Source: an uncultured Clostridia bacterium
Lineage (GTDB): Bacteria > Bacillota > Clostridia > Oscillospirales > Oscillospiraceae
Length of the DNA: 64,000 bases
Direction: 5' to 3'
NCBI GenBank assembly: GCA_946186375.1
Contig: CAMHMZ010000006.1
Location: 1-64,000, forward strand
The notes beneath the pieces are model-generated. The model had not been told where the DNA came from. It searched no databases and saw only the letters and a program-made list of their open reading frames with translations. Shown here piece after piece: positions 63,919-64,000 of this stretch (positions within the stretch are counted from its first letter, which is position 1; every line of letters starts with the position of its first letter). The position numbers were made by a program, and so were the translations under genes.

Positions 63919-64000
63919 TCAAAGAAGCGTCATGATCTGGGCGAGCAGCTCTTCCCTTCCCGTGCCCTTTTCGGCTGAAAACGGGATGAGCGGCACGTCC
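63919..64000 (-). CDS. engB: Ribosome-biogenesis GTPase EngB (YihA/YsxC), C-terminal end only
   Basis: Only the last 26 residues are in the window: PLIPFSAEKGTGREELLAQI lies in it, followed by MTLL and a stop at 63919. FSAEKGTG is the G5 (SAK-like) loop of TRAFAC GTPases; the short tail after it and the wording fit EngB, which helps assemble the 50S subunit. Another small GTPase cannot be excluded from so little sequence. Confidence 0.6.
   Translation of the reverse strand, partial: DVPLIPFSAEKGTGREELLAQIMTLL

Overview
The window (64 kb, G+C-rich, sigma-A type promoters, strong AGGAGG-type ribosome sites, several TTG/GTG starts) looks like the chromosome of an anaerobic Bacillota of class Clostridia. 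The Oscillospiraceae are my best guess (inference only). Supporting genes are RqcH, mini-RNase III, FtsK/SpoIIIE, a membrane pyrophosphatase and a GPH symporter. I see no phage, plasmid, CRISPR array, rRNA or tRNA. Mobile DNA is limited to small foldback (MITE-like) elements and short interspersed palindromes.

Layout. 1-4.2 kb: a three-gene ABC importer operon, whose binding protein is cut by the left edge. 4.6-6.6 kb: two AT-richer genes of unknown role. 6.7-18.0 kb: a ten-gene minus-strand operon with four inositol genes (iolE, iolB, iolD and an iolG-like gene) joined to a split transketolase, an archaeal-type GAPDH, an archaeal-type PGK, a LarA-type racemase and an Ldh2/malate-type dehydrogenase. 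A DeoR regulator diverges from it at 18.2 kb. 19-20.3 kb: a PHP-domain gene and a Gdx/SugE-type SMR exporter with a structured leader. 20.3-27.2 kb: an AraC regulator divergent from a complete glucuronate route (uxuA, uxuB, kdgA, kdgK, uxaC). 27.3-32.4 kb: a rhamnose operon (AraC regulator, rhaB, AraA-like isomerase, rhaD) ending in a moaE-like gene. 32.5-45.0 kb: a seven-gene plant-glycan operon (GPH symporter, GH2, SGNH, TIM-barrel isomerase, GH78, GH43, GH35-like) with a divergent AraC regulator. 45.1-52.1 kb: a pentose/deoxyhexose operon (xylB, DUF4867, FucI-like isomerase, FGGY kinase, araD) with its AraC regulator. 52.3-54.2 kb: flavin reductase, moaA and moaB. 54.4-64 kb: housekeeping genes (PAP2, rqcH, mrnC, ftsK, uppP, hppA, end of engB).

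How the genes fit together. The window is a sugar-acid, polyol and deoxysugar island of a gut-type fermenter. Oligosaccharides are imported by the GPH symporter and cut inside the cell. Rhamnose, uronate and pentose products enter dedicated pathways.

The most interesting locus is the inositol operon. It lacks iolC, iolJ and iolA. Instead it carries enzymes that could treat 2-deoxy-5-keto-D-gluconate as a carboxylate analogue of xylulose 5-phosphate. Transketolase would release a D-configured malate semialdehyde. The GAPDH-like and PGK-like proteins would oxidise it to D-malate with ATP gain. The LarA-like racemase and the Ldh2-family dehydrogenase would then process malate. This is an inference from gene content, stereochemistry and one substitution in the PGK substrate site. 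To my knowledge it is undescribed.
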